Shown here: piece after piece, positions 8,622 to 17,395 of the stretch
Layout: each line of letters begins with the position of its first letter
How positions within the stretch are numbered: position 1 is the first letter of the stretch
Assembly (NCBI GenBank): GCA_965221035.1
Contig: OZ244860.1
Location: 1,612,001-1,676,000 of the forward strand
Length of the DNA: 64,000 nucleotides
DNA from: UBA6522 sp965221035
GTDB taxonomy: Bacteria > Pseudomonadota > Gammaproteobacteria > Steroidobacterales > Rariloculaceae
Reading direction: 5' to 3'
Notes under the pieces: model-generated
The model's input: only the letters and a program-made list of their open reading frames with translations
The model's database searches: none
What the model was told of the DNA's origin: nothing
Translations under genes and position numbers: made by a program

Positions 8622-10040
8622 CTAGGCGGCTCTCTGGAAGGTCAGCTCGAAAACCGCGCCGCCTTCTGTGGCATTGTGCGTATTAACAGATCCCTCATGA
8701 ATGCGCATTATTTCGTATACGATGGCGAGCCCAAGCCCGTGGCCCGGTTTGTTGGGCGGATTCTTGAAAAACGGCTCGAAGATGCGATCTCGGTCCTCCT
8801 GCGCGACGCCGGGGCCTTTGTCCAGGATCGTCACACAATTGCCTGCGACGCCAACGTGAACAGTTTTTCCTTCCGGCGTATATTGCAGCGCGTTGTCGAT
8901 CAGATTGCTCACGGCCGTCTTGACCGACTCGCGATCACCGAGGATATCGGTGGATTCACCGTTATTATCGTAGGCAAGCTTCTTGCCGGCGGCAAAAACG
9001 GCACCGCCACGCTCGACGCATGTTGTCCGGACGACTTCGGCCAAGTCAAGTTTCTCAAGGTCGAGTTCAGCCGCCCCCAGTTTGGCGAGCGCGAGCAGCT
9101 GCGTAACCATCGCATCCATGCGTTGGAGGTCGGCGACGAGAGCATCCTTGAGTTCCGACTCCTCCATTTCCTCAAGGCGGGCGCGGTAAATCGTCAATGG
9201 GGTCCTTAGTTCATGTGCCGCGGCCGCCACAAACAACGCCTGTTGTTCGCTGGAAGCTTCTAGGCGACCAATTGCGCGATTGATGGCTTGGACCATCGGT
9301 AGCACCTCTCTTGGCAAATTGTCCTCGGGCAAGAGAATATGGTGCTTGCCCTTACCGATCCTTGACGCAGCCCGCGACACTGCCTCGACACGCCGCATCA
9401 GCCTGCCAAAAAGCAGCGTGATCGCACCCAACGTCAACACAGCCACAATCGCAATGGGTAGAACCGTTTGATTAGCGCTTCGGCCACTGAAATAGGTCGC
9501 AAGAACAGTGTCCCGGATGTGGCGAATAAACGGCACATCCTCCGTAAACCCAGCGACTTCCAGATAATAGTTGTTCTCCCCACAACCCGCGCTTGTTACG
9601 TGAACATTGCCCCTGTCGCTGTCAAAATTGAAATTCGCCGGACGCAAATTACATAGGGGCGGTTCCGAACCGTCGATATGCAGTGTCGGATGTTCACCGA
9701 CCAATGCCTGTTTGTACAGTGCTTCACCGGGCTTGGATTGGATTACCTGATTCGCGTCTTCGTAGTAATACCAAGCCCCGGGATTGATCCTCAGCAATTC
9801 TTCCAGTGTGGCCTGAGCTTCTCGTGTCTTATCCGGAGATTCGGGGTCGGTAGCTATGCCTCGTAAAGCCATCTGAACACTAAAACTCACCTCTTCGCTT
9901 ACGTCGTGCTCCAGCATGTGTCGCAGGATCCAGGTTCCGGTGATCAGGATGAAGCCGGCGACAATCAGGGACACCGCCGCAAGCGTTTGAACATTACGCT
10001 GAAGGGAGTAGATGCGTTTCGGCTTCTCGTTTGGCGTCAT
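8622..10040 (-). CDS. Sensor histidine kinase (HAMP, HisKA, HATPase)
   Basis: 472 residues. A transmembrane helix lies near residues 17-40, then a periplasmic sensor of about 150 residues with several Cys, a second helix near 195-215 and a HAMP linker. The H-box AAHELRTPL and the ATP-binding N, G1 and G2 boxes (NLIDNALQYTP, DKGPGV, GHGLGLAIV) follow. It has the layout of QseC/PmrB-type kinases. The start ATG overlaps the stop of the response regulator gene by four bases, so the pair is translationally coupled. It sits upstream of the TonB receptor operon on the same strand and may control it. Confidence 0.93.
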   Translation of the reverse strand: MTPNEKPKRIYSLQRNVQTLAAVSLIVAGFILITGTWILRHMLEHDVSEEVSFSVQMALRGIATDPESPDKTREAQATLEELLRINPGAWYYYEDANQVIQSKPGEALYKQALVGEHPTLHIDGSEPPLCNLRPANFNFDSDRGNVHVTSAGCGENNYYLEVAGFTEDVPFIRHIRDTVLATYFSGRSANQTVLPIAIVAVLTLGAITLLFGRLMRRVEAVSRAASRIGKGKHHILLPEDNLPREVLPMVQAINRAIGRLEASSEQQALFVAAAAHELRTPLTIYRARLEEMEESELKDALVADLQRMDAMVTQLLALAKLGAAELDLEKLDLAEVVRTTCVERGGAVFAAGKKLAYDNNGESTDILGDRESVKTAVSNLIDNALQYTPEGKTVHVGVAGNCVTILDKGPGVAQEDRDRIFEPFFKNPPNKPGHGLGLAIVYEIMRIHEGSVNTHNATEGGAVFELTFQRAA

Positions 10041-10714
10041 GCGTCCCCTTCTCGCAGGAGATAGCCAAGATTGCGCGCGGTATGGATAATCACACGGGAA
10101 TTTGTTTCCGCCAATCGATTACGCAGCCGTGAGATGTGTGAGTCCAATGTATTGGCTGAAGGCATTTCGTCAAAACCATACAGGCTATCGAATAATTCTT
10201 CACGGCTTACGATTTGTCTGGCTCGTGTAATGAGGACTTCCAGGATTTCAAGCTCACGCCTACGCAGCGCTATTGTCTCTTCATTAACCATGAACTGACG
10301 AGAACCGCGGTCGTAGCTCAGATTGCCAACCGTTACCACGCCGCCATCTTTCGGACGTGGTATGCGCAACATCGCTTGGATTCGGGCAAGCAGTTCCCTT
10401 GGTTCGAACGGTTTGACCATATAGTCGCTTGCGCCGATGTTGAGCCCGTCGACCTTCTGGTCGACGTCACCGAGCGCGGACAGAATAAGGTAACGCGGGA
10501 CCCTTTGAAGATGCTGGGACCTCACAATAAGTTGCACGCCGTCTCCGTCGGGTAGCCGCCGGTCCAGTAGGACCAGAGGGTAGTCGATCGACCGCACCGA
10601 TTCCCAAGCGAAATGCAGATTTTCAGCGATATCGACTTCGAAATTCTTGCCGCGCAAGAATTTCGCCACGGTGGTGGCGATGTCCGCCTCATCCTCGACG
10701 AGCAGAATTCTCAT
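10037..10714 (-). CDS. OmpR/PhoB-family response regulator
   Basis: 225 residues. The receiver domain has the acidic pair in VEDEAD, the phospho-acceptor Asp in LLDRRLPDGDG and the conserved Lys in MVKPF. It is followed by a winged-helix DNA-binding domain (RRRELEILEVL through to ARNLGYLL). First gene of the regulator-kinase pair, transcribed away from the TPR-thioredoxin gene at 10862. Targets are not known; the TonB receptor operon next door is the obvious candidate. Confidence 0.94.
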   Translation of the reverse strand: MRILLVEDEADIATTVAKFLRGKNFEVDIAENLHFAWESVRSIDYPLVLLDRRLPDGDGVQLIVRSQHLQRVPRYLILSALGDVDQKVDGLNIGASDYMVKPFEPRELLARIQAMLRIPRPKDGGVVTVGNLSYDRGSRQFMVNEETIALRRRELEILEVLITRARQIVSREELFDSLYGFDEMPSANTLDSHISRLRNRLAETNSRVIIHTARNLGYLLREGDA

Positions 10715-10861
10715 CGTTCGAGTTTAGCCGCGTAATCTTGCACGGAATTGACCAACCCATACGTTGTGCACGGCCGACAAGGTACGTGCAAGATTCGGAG
10801 AATATCATGGTGTCCGTCGGACTCGTATATTCTTCCCATTGCAGAATCGCTGGTGAATCAG

Positions 10862-12568
10862 ATGAAGCAGTTTCCCATATTCGGTGCTGTGGCGCTCGCG
10901 CTCGGAGGCAGTGCCTATTTGATTGCCGGCAAAAACGGCACGAAAGATCCCATGACCGCAGTTTCCGAACAGCTTTCCGCCGTGGCTGAGGAAATGGAGG
11001 AGCGCACAGTAACAGCGTTCGAGCTCGGCCAGGCCGCGATGGACGAATCCGACTGGCAAACGGCCGCGGAACATTTTCGACAAGCGATAGACGAGGAGCG
11101 CGATAATTACGAGGCGCATGATGCCTACTTGAACGCGTCGGATCTGGCCATCGTTTTCGGCGTCGACCCCGAACTCGATGAAGAGGCTCGTGACGAGGCG
11201 ATACTAGCCGCTCAGGAAGAAAAAGCGGAGCGCCTGAACTCGATGTACGCCGGATGGGCCGAGAGTGATCCCGGCAACCCACTTTACAGGTGGGCTCTCG
11301 GCAAGCTGCAAATGTACAAGAACTATGACAGGGTCGAGGAGTTCATGCTGGAAGCCATTCGTCTCGACCCGGGCTTCGCGCCAGCCTACCAGACACTGGC
11401 GCTGATCGAGGATGTGCGCGGTAACGTCGAGGGTCAGGCCGCCTACCTGAAAAAATCGGTCGAAGCCGCGCCCGACGATCCGAATTTCGCGTTCTACCAC
11501 GCGATGATCTACCGCAAAATTGATCACGAGACGTTTGAGCGTGAAGCAATGGCGGTGGCGGACCGTTTCCCAGAGCACGAACGCGGCGCCCAGGCGCTTT
11601 ACTGGCTCGCGGCCGAGACACAGGATACGGATAAAAAACGTGCCAGGTTTGAGTCTCTGGTTGTGCGCTATCCGATCGAAGAATTCAACTGGTCGGCCAG
11701 CGCCAAGAGTGCGTTGTATGGCCTGTATGCCAAGTCTGACCCGGAAGAAGCCCTCAAAATTGCGGAGGAGATGGTCAAACTGACCGAGTCCGAAACCGGA
11801 CAGTTCAGCATGGCCGGCTTGTGGATCGAGAATAGAAACCATCAGGCAGTCATCATTGAGGCCCATCGCTTGTTCGAAGCCGGGGATTTCGCGGCGGCTC
11901 GCGCGATCCTCGAAGAAACGACGCCCGGGCGCATGTCCCCGGCAGATCCCTACAACCTGGCAATGGCCAGAGCCCTTGATGGCGCGGGGGAGACGCGCAA
12001 AGCCTTCGACTACTTGGTCGGGATCACGGCGGAAAAACCCACGGATAAGGTCAACGGGGCACTTACCGAGTACGCGAAAAAGCTCGGACTGACACAAGAG
12101 AATGTCGACACGCTAGTCTGGGCCATCATCGAGGCCAACGCGAAGCCGGTCGAGGATTTCTCTTTTGACCGCATCGATTCCGACGAAAAGATTTCACTGT
12201 CCGAATATCGGGGCAACGTCGTGCTGCTCAATTTCTGGTACCCCTTTTGCGGGCCCTGCCGCGGCGAAAATCCGGAGCTGCAGCGTATCCTTGAGAAGTA
12301 CGAGGACGATGGCTTCGCAATTCTTGCCCTGAACGTGCACCCCGAGGAAGAGCAATTCGTCATGCCCTACATTACCGGAATGAACTTCGGTTTCGTCCCG
12401 TTGCGTTCAGATATTGAATTTGCGGAAGAGAACTTCCAGGCACGTGGGATGCCGACCAATATCTTGCTGGATACCCAAGGGCGAATGGTCTCCCGGTTGC
12501 CGCCGGTTCATGGCGACGCAGCGCGCACGTTCGAGCTGCAAATTGAAACGCTGCAGCGCCAGAGGTAG
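10862..12568 (+). CDS. Membrane-anchored TPR protein with C-terminal TlpA-like thioredoxin domain
   Basis: 568 residues from ATG 10862. The open frame begins at 10748, but those extra codons encode no plausible signal, whereas MKQFPIFGAVALALGG gives a signal anchor. The body is alpha-helical with TPR-like helix pairs (for example DWQTAAEHFRQAIDEE and YNLAMARALDGAGETRKAF). The last 140 residues are a TlpA/ResA-type redoxin with CGPC (Cys463, Cys466) in FWYPFCGPC and a cis-Pro region ARGMPTNIL. It should be a periplasm-facing thiol reductase with a scaffold arm. It is followed 38 bases later by a DsbD-N-like gene that could be its redox partner. Confidence 0.85.
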   Translation: MKQFPIFGAVALALGGSAYLIAGKNGTKDPMTAVSEQLSAVAEEMEERTVTAFELGQAAMDESDWQTAAEHFRQAIDEERDNYEAHDAYLNASDLAIVFGVDPELDEEARDEAILAAQEEKAERLNSMYAGWAESDPGNPLYRWALGKLQMYKNYDRVEEFMLEAIRLDPGFAPAYQTLALIEDVRGNVEGQAAYLKKSVEAAPDDPNFAFYHAMIYRKIDHETFEREAMAVADRFPEHERGAQALYWLAAETQDTDKKRARFESLVVRYPIEEFNWSASAKSALYGLYAKSDPEEALKIAEEMVKLTESETGQFSMAGLWIENRNHQAVIIEAHRLFEAGDFAAARAILEETTPGRMSPADPYNLAMARALDGAGETRKAFDYLVGITAEKPTDKVNGALTEYAKKLGLTQENVDTLVWAIIEANAKPVEDFSFDRIDSDEKISLSEYRGNVVLLNFWYPFCGPCRGENPELQRILEKYEDDGFAILALNVHPEEEQFVMPYITGMNFGFVPLRSDIEFAEENFQARGMPTNILLDTQGRMVSRLPPVHGDAARTFELQIETLQRQR

Positions 12569-12606
12569 CAATTCTGTATTCTTGCACACGCAGTCCCCAC
12601 GCTATT

Positions 12607-13107
12607 GTGCGTGACTTTGGTCTCGCCGCAATCCTGGCGTTCGTGGTGTTGGGTGCATCGTCGTCCTGGGGCGAGGACAGGGAGAGGCGACTCGCCAGTG
12701 TGGCCGTATCTGTCAGTGCCGACCGACTGCCGCCCGGATCTCAGGCCATACTGGGCATCAAACTGGAGCTTGCTCCCAATGAGCACGCCAATTCTAATCG
12801 TCCGAGGAACCCGCAATTGATACCGACGACGTTTTTTGCCAAGAGCACGGATGCATTGTCCTGGGGCCGCATCCACTATCCGAAGCCTACCCAGGTCATA
12901 GAGTGGTATTCAGTAGACCCGCTTTCCGTATTCGCCAATGGCGCGGAAATCCAGGCGCTGTTCGAGATATCCGAAGACGCCCCACCCGGCGAAATAGAGA
13001 TCGGCGGAACGCTCCGAGTGCAAGTCTGCGACGAGAAGATGTGCTACCCCTCCGAACGAATTCCGGTCAGTACAACTGTCGCGGTCACCGACTGGCAAGA
13101 CGAATAG
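12607..13107 (+). CDS. Secreted stand-alone DsbD N-terminal (alpha) domain protein
   Basis: 166 residues with a short signal peptide (FVVLGASSSWGED). The fold signature is the C-terminal pair of cysteines in VQVCDEKMCYPSE, which matches the catalytic Cys pair of DsbD-alpha, the domain that passes electrons to periplasmic partners. Normal DsbD proteins carry this domain fused to a membrane core and a thioredoxin; here it is alone. The start is GTG with no strong ribosome site, so the exact start is uncertain. It probably shares a transcript with the TPR-TlpA gene upstream. Confidence 0.75.
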   Translation: MRDFGLAAILAFVVLGASSSWGEDRERRLASVAVSVSADRLPPGSQAILGIKLELAPNEHANSNRPRNPQLIPTTFFAKSTDALSWGRIHYPKPTQVIEWYSVDPLSVFANGAEIQALFEISEDAPPGEIEIGGTLRVQVCDEKMCYPSERIPVSTTVAVTDWQDE

Positions 13108-13241
13108 CGAATCCATTGACACGATGAGCGTTTGAATCGGACCTGAACAGTTGATGCCGGCAGAGAGAGCAGTCGACAGACAGACCGCCAGAATGCTGCG
13201 GTCACCGACCTTGATCCTTACCCGCCTCCATTCCGTACGTG

Positions 13242-14087
13242 TCAATCGAAGGTATTCCCCGTGCCGAACATTTGCTGCAGGGAGAGTTCCTCTTCCGGCA
13301 CGCAGTAGATCTGCTCGTCCCACTGTTGATGGCGGTCCCGGTTGAGCGAGTAGATCTTCGTGTCGCTGTTCCAGGGCTCTGTGTACATGACGGGATCCCA
13401 AATCGTCATGGTAAGTTCGAGCGTGTCCGCGTCGAGTCGGCGGTAGCGCTCCTCCAGCCGCATCTCTTCGGAGTGGGGGTGGCCGTACTTGTCCAGCCAG
13501 GTCCTTGAGTGGAACCCGATGGTCTCGACGACCAGCGTGTCGCCCTCGAAGCGCCCGACGGAGAATCCGTTCCAGGTGGGCCACGTGTCTTCCATCGCGG
13601 GCAGCTCGCGACCGTCCATCCAGATCTCCCGCCAGTCGTGGCGGTATTCGAAGAACTGCAGGATGCGGTCGTCCGTCTGGACGATCTCGAAGGTATCGTG
13701 GGGCTCGATGATCTCGACCGTCAGATTCCTGGGTATGCCGGCGGGCACGCACCGACCGAACGGATCGTTACGCTCGAACTCCCTGCGATTGGCACCGTAG
13801 CCGGGCCTGTTGTCCAGGTACTGTCTGAGACCTTCCTCGGTGAACGGCGGCTCGGCGGTCGGACCCTGGTCGGGCAGCGGCAGGTTGACCGGGCTGCGGA
13901 ACGACCCCGGCACGTTGCTGTAGGTGACGATGGCGGTCTCGCGGTCCCAGTTTCCCGACAAGTCGCGAGGGTTGAAGGCTTCCTCGTTCTCCTGGGCGGA
14001 CAGCGCGGAAAGGCTCGCCAACATGACCCCTGCCAAAAAATCAGCGGGCCGGCGACCTCTCCCGCGAACGCGATTCGTGCTTGTCAT
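13242..14087 (-). CDS. Secreted protein of the GDTLVVET domain family, without the HHS domain
   Basis: 281 residues from ATG 14087 (AGGAG upstream; an in-frame GTG at 14111 is less likely). A signal peptide ends at LSALSA. The mature part corresponds to the second domain of the two-domain HHS proteins further on. It has a Cys-containing entry (FGRCVPAGIPR), a VQTDDRILQFFEY strand, WMDGRELP, the signature GRFEGDTLVVET, and an ending with ERYRRLD...WDPVMYTEPW. The gene encoding an isolated HHS domain lies just upstream on the same strand, so the two may be a split version of the fused proteins. Function unknown. Confidence 0.8.
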   Translation of the reverse strand: MTSTNRVRGRGRRPADFLAGVMLASLSALSAQENEEAFNPRDLSGNWDRETAIVTYSNVPGSFRSPVNLPLPDQGPTAEPPFTEEGLRQYLDNRPGYGANRREFERNDPFGRCVPAGIPRNLTVEIIEPHDTFEIVQTDDRILQFFEYRHDWREIWMDGRELPAMEDTWPTWNGFSVGRFEGDTLVVETIGFHSRTWLDKYGHPHSEEMRLEERYRRLDADTLELTMTIWDPVMYTEPWNSDTKIYSLNRDRHQQWDEQIYCVPEEELSLQQMFGTGNTFD

Positions 14088-14218
14088 CACTGCTCCTGTC
14101 TGTCTTTTCACTTGCGGGTGATTCCCCCAAGCCGAATTCCGGCGGCTCAGCCTCCCGCCGACATTACAATGGCGTCAAATTCCGTATGGCCGATTCCCGA
14201 CGGCTCTGTGCCTGCAGC

Positions 14219-14611
14219 TCATTCCTCGGGCGGCGAGATCGCCAGCGGCTCGTCATTCACTTCGAGGCTCCGCAACGATCCGACCGTGGGGTCCAGCTTG
14301 TGCGGAACGTAGGTGATGGTCAGTTTGTCGCCGGGCACGATCGTGTCGCGCCTCCAGCCCATACTGCGGAGCACGGTGGGCGTCCAGCGGATCGACATCT
14401 GGTGGCTGACCGCATTGCCCTGCTCGTCCGGTATGTCCAGAGCAAACGATACATGGGGAAAAATGAAAGAGAAATCGGTTGCGGTGCCCGAGACGGGTCC
14501 GACCAGCTGGTCGGCCGTCCAATAGCTGCCGCCGCCGTGGTGGGCCCTGGCCGCAGTTGCAAACACCAGGCAGCAAACCGATACCAGCAGAAGTTTGTTC
14601 ATGCGCGTCAT
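14219..14611 (-). CDS. HHS (DUF6152-like) secreted protein, single domain
   Basis: 130 residues. A signal peptide ends ATAARA, predicted to be cut so the mature chain starts HHGGGSYW. A second histidine occurs in FIFPH at mature position 30. A beta-rich ending, GDKLTITYVP, fits an OB-like barrel. It has only the first domain of the family; the second domain is encoded separately at 13242 on the same strand. Start may alternatively be the ATG at 14602. Function unknown; metal binding is proposed from the paired histidines. Confidence 0.75.
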   Translation of the reverse strand: MTRMNKLLLVSVCCLVFATAARAHHGGGSYWTADQLVGPVSGTATDFSFIFPHVSFALDIPDEQGNAVSHQMSIRWTPTVLRSMGWRRDTIVPGDKLTITYVPHKLDPTVGSLRSLEVNDEPLAISPPEE

Positions 14612-14681
14612 CCGTTGGAGCGTATGGCAGATTCTAACTGATGGCCGCGTGGAGTCCGCAGTGGCGATTCTGGGGAGATTG

Positions 14682-14696
14682 GTCTATTATTTAGAC
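14682..14696. promoter_or_regulatory. Likely antitoxin operator and -10 region
   Basis: Perfect inverted repeat GTCTA-TTATT-TAGAC, overlapping a -10-like TATTAT, 31 bases before the antitoxin ATG. Phd/VapB antitoxins usually bind such palindromes to repress their own operon. Confidence 0.55.
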
Positions 14697-14727
14697 TAGT
14701 CGCAGTTCAACTCAGGTGATTGCCATT

Positions 14728-14988
14728 ATGGTGGAGCCAGCCCGCGTAACAGCCTACGAATGCAAGTCGAAGCAGGCGGAGATTTTCCGACGCGCCGTCG
14801 CGGGCGAAACGATCATCGTCACAAAGAATGGCGTGCCGATCGTGGAAATCCGTAAAGCGCGAAACGCGGATTCAATGGTCGCCGATGCCGTTCAGGCGCT
14901 TGCTGAATTGCAGTCTACCCAGTTGGCCGATGGCCTCGGGGGTGGTGCCGCCGAACTGCGGCGCATCCAGGAAGAGGGCCGGAGTTGA
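14728..14988 (+). CDS. Type II antitoxin, Phd/YefM-like
   Basis: 86 residues from ATG 14728, with CAGGTGA upstream (a GTG at 14716 would overlap that site). The N-terminal half follows the Phd/YefM pattern (VTAYECKSKQAEIFRRAVAG, then IIVTKNGVPIVEI), which makes the DNA-binding dimer. The C-terminal tail is helical and should wrap the toxin. Its stop TGA shares its last base with the ATG of the PIN toxin, a TGATG coupling typical of toxin-antitoxin pairs. Confidence 0.88.
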   Translation: MVEPARVTAYECKSKQAEIFRRAVAGETIIVTKNGVPIVEIRKARNADSMVADAVQALAELQSTQLADGLGGGAAELRRIQEEGRS

Positions 14989-15422
14989 TGGCAACGGAAG
15001 TCATCGTGCTTGACAACAGCATCAACACGCGCCTTCTCTGGCCCGATGTCGAGAACCCAAGCAACAACCAATACGCGCTCCGAGTGATGGAGCAAGCCGT
15101 GAACGGCAGCGAGTTCTGCGTCCCGACGATCTGGCATTATGAAGCCGCCCATGTGGCCGCCACCTTGGTCCGGGCCGGCCAGGTGTCACAAACCAGCGCG
15201 AAGCGCTACCTTCGAGAAATGGCGGTTCTGCCGATCAAGACCGACACGACCAGTCACGCAAGCGCAGGGACAGCGACATTTGAGTTGAGCATCCGGCTGG
15301 GACTGTCCGTTTACGATGCAGCCTACGTGGAACTCGCACTGCGCACGGACGGTACGCTGGCCACCAACGACAGGCGATTGCGGATCGCTGCCCGCAAAGC
15401 CGGTGCGCTGCTGTTCGAGTGA
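14988..15422 (+). CDS. PIN-domain toxin (VapC-like RNase)
   Basis: 144 residues. The PIN acidic set is visible: Asp in VIVLDNSI, Glu in WHYEAAH, Asp in SVYDAAYVELAL and Asp in LATNDRRL. These coordinate Mg for RNA cleavage in VapC toxins. It is translationally coupled to the antitoxin gene. This subtype, with DAAYVELAL, is common in proteobacterial chromosomes. Confidence 0.9.
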   Translation: MATEVIVLDNSINTRLLWPDVENPSNNQYALRVMEQAVNGSEFCVPTIWHYEAAHVAATLVRAGQVSQTSAKRYLREMAVLPIKTDTTSHASAGTATFELSIRLGLSVYDAAYVELALRTDGTLATNDRRLRIAARKAGALLFE

Positions 15423-15589
15423 TGGATGGCAGAGTGTCCTGTGCGGTACGGCAGCAGGCTGGAACCGCTCGGGCAGCGTGAAACTTTGCGGCTGATCGCA
15501 CTACTCTTCCTGCAGAGCGGGATGCTTGAAACTGACATACAAGGAAAAATCGCGCCACGAATCCCGCCGGGCGCAACAAGGGAGGTCGT

Positions 15590-16012
15590 ATGAATAATCC
15601 AACCAGGTTCGCGGCATTTTCACTGTGTGTTGCGTTGTCGCTCGGCGCGACTGCCCAGAGCGTTTCGCCGCCCCAGGAACGGCTGCTGAACAAGGCGGAT
15701 ATCGAGGCCGCCATCCCTTTTGAGGGTGTCTACAGCAAGCGCCTGTATACGGACACTGTCTACATCACGATGGTGACGATGGAGGCCGGGAAGTCTTCAA
15801 GGCTGCACAACCATCCGGATGAACAAACCATGCTGTTTCATACCGGAAGTGCGCGAGCGTACGTGGGCGAAAACGAATACGTGGTCGGGCCGGACGACAT
15901 CCTGATCATCCCTGCCTACGTTCCCCATTACATTGAAGCCATCGAAGACTCGACCTGGACGGAAGTTCATGGCCCCGGCTTCAACAATGGTCCGCGGTGG
16001 GAAAGCCAGTAG
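15590..16012 (+). CDS. Secreted cupin-domain protein
   Basis: 140 residues with a signal peptide (LSLGATAQS) and a single cupin barrel. Metal-ligand motif 1 has HNHPDEQ (two His and a Glu) and motif 2 ends in VPHYIE. A strong GGAGG precedes the ATG. Small periplasmic cupins can bind metals or sugars, or act as simple dioxygenases; substrate unknown. It sits between the first toxin-antitoxin pair and the HHS array and resembles the cupin at 50610, which also lies beside an HHS gene. Confidence 0.85.
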   Translation: MNNPTRFAAFSLCVALSLGATAQSVSPPQERLLNKADIEAAIPFEGVYSKRLYTDTVYITMVTMEAGKSSRLHNHPDEQTMLFHTGSARAYVGENEYVVGPDDILIIPAYVPHYIEAIEDSTWTEVHGPGFNNGPRWESQ

Positions 16013-16207
16013 GGGAAAAATCTGGCGTTATTGCCGACCACAATTTCCTCGAAGCCCGTGCGACACGCGAGTCCGATCCCGGACCGTGCTTTCGGAATGG
16101 CGCAATGTGAAAATTCCGCGACAAGACATGAATTCTGCGGTGTCCAGGCGCAAGCATCCTCCCCATGCCTTCTATACTGCAATATTCGTTCGAAGGATCC
16201 GTCACGA

Positions 16208-17365
16208 ATGCGGTTGATTCCGATGAAATTCAAGACAATGCTCATCGTTCCCGTAGCGGCCGCATGGTTGCCTACCGCGCTCGCCCACCACAGTCGTGCG
16301 ATGTTCGACACCGGCACCCGTATTTCGGTGTCGGGCGAAGTGTCGCGTGTGACCTTCGTCAATCCCCACGTGTTCATCTACGTGGAGGGCGTCACTGAAG
16401 GCGGCGCGGTCGAGGAGTGGGGATTCGAACTGCATTCGCCGAGCCATATGTATTTCAACGGATGGGAGACGGATACGCTGGAGGTTGGCGACCCTGTTGT
16501 CGCATCCGGGAACCCGCTTCGCTCGGGCGCAAGACGAATCGCCGGTGGCGGGGAGTTCACCTTGGCAAATGGGGTGGTGATCACGATTGACCGTGGCCCG
16601 GGCGCAGTCCACGCCCAACCTGCCACGGAAGCCACCACGGCGTCTACGGGCCAAGGCGGGCCGGGCGCGAGGGGGCGCGGCAGGGACATGTCGATCGGAG
16701 CGACATCCAATGACAGGTGGGACGGTCGCTACCAGGTCGCACCCCGCGACGGGATATTCGGGCCGCCGACAGTGTTGTACGAGCGGCAATCGCCGGAAAT
16801 ACGTGCGGAATACGGCCTGACCGCGCAATCCACGCGGTTCGTGCCGGTATTGAACGAGCGGGCCAGGGCCGCCGGCCGGGCGTTCGACGGCAACTCGCCG
16901 GACAACCCCTGGTGCTCGCCGGATCCCTACCTTTTCGCACATCATGAGAATTCCTATGTCGTGCAGATCGATCACTACCCGGACCAGGTGGTTCTTCGCC
17001 GGGAGGGCCATGAATTGGTCATTCATATCGACGGCGAGCATCCTCCGGCTGACGAACTGTCTACTTGGGGTTACGCGGTCGGGCAATGGGAGGGCGAGGT
17101 CCTGACCGTTGATGTCAGGAACTACGAACCCAACCCGTGGGGTCTCGCCCGCGGGCTTCCATCAGGCGCGCGCAAACGCGTCACGCATGTTTTCCGCTGG
17201 CGCGAGGACCGCACGGCACTGGACGTTGATACGACGATGTTCGATCCCGACTACATGACCGCGCCGTTCATGATCGAGACAAGCTTCTTCCACAAGAAAG
17301 ACCTGGAGCTTGCTCCGCCGATCGGGTGTCTGGAGCAGACCTATGAAGCGGTATTGGTGGAGTAA
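16208..17365 (+). CDS. HHS (DUF6152-like) two-domain secreted protein
   Basis: 385 residues from ATG 16208 (AAGGA upstream; the open frame reaches back to 16031 without a signal). The signal ends TALA and the mature chain would start HHSRAMFD. Domain 1 (about 100 residues) has VNPH at mature 25-28 and GDPVVASGNP near its end. A glycine-rich linker (GQGGPGARGRGRD) follows. Domain 2 has NPWCSPDP, GQWEGEVLTVDV and FDPDYMTAPF. Paralogue of genes at 20030, 23359, 24344, 47344 and 49467. First gene of a five-gene same-strand run. Function unknown. Confidence 0.82.
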   Translation: MRLIPMKFKTMLIVPVAAAWLPTALAHHSRAMFDTGTRISVSGEVSRVTFVNPHVFIYVEGVTEGGAVEEWGFELHSPSHMYFNGWETDTLEVGDPVVASGNPLRSGARRIAGGGEFTLANGVVITIDRGPGAVHAQPATEATTASTGQGGPGARGRGRDMSIGATSNDRWDGRYQVAPRDGIFGPPTVLYERQSPEIRAEYGLTAQSTRFVPVLNERARAAGRAFDGNSPDNPWCSPDPYLFAHHENSYVVQIDHYPDQVVLRREGHELVIHIDGEHPPADELSTWGYAVGQWEGEVLTVDVRNYEPNPWGLARGLPSGARKRVTHVFRWREDRTALDVDTTMFDPDYMTAPFMIETSFFHKKDLELAPPIGCLEQTYEAVLVE

Positions 17366-17395
17366 GTGATCGAATCAATGAGGGAGATATTGCCA

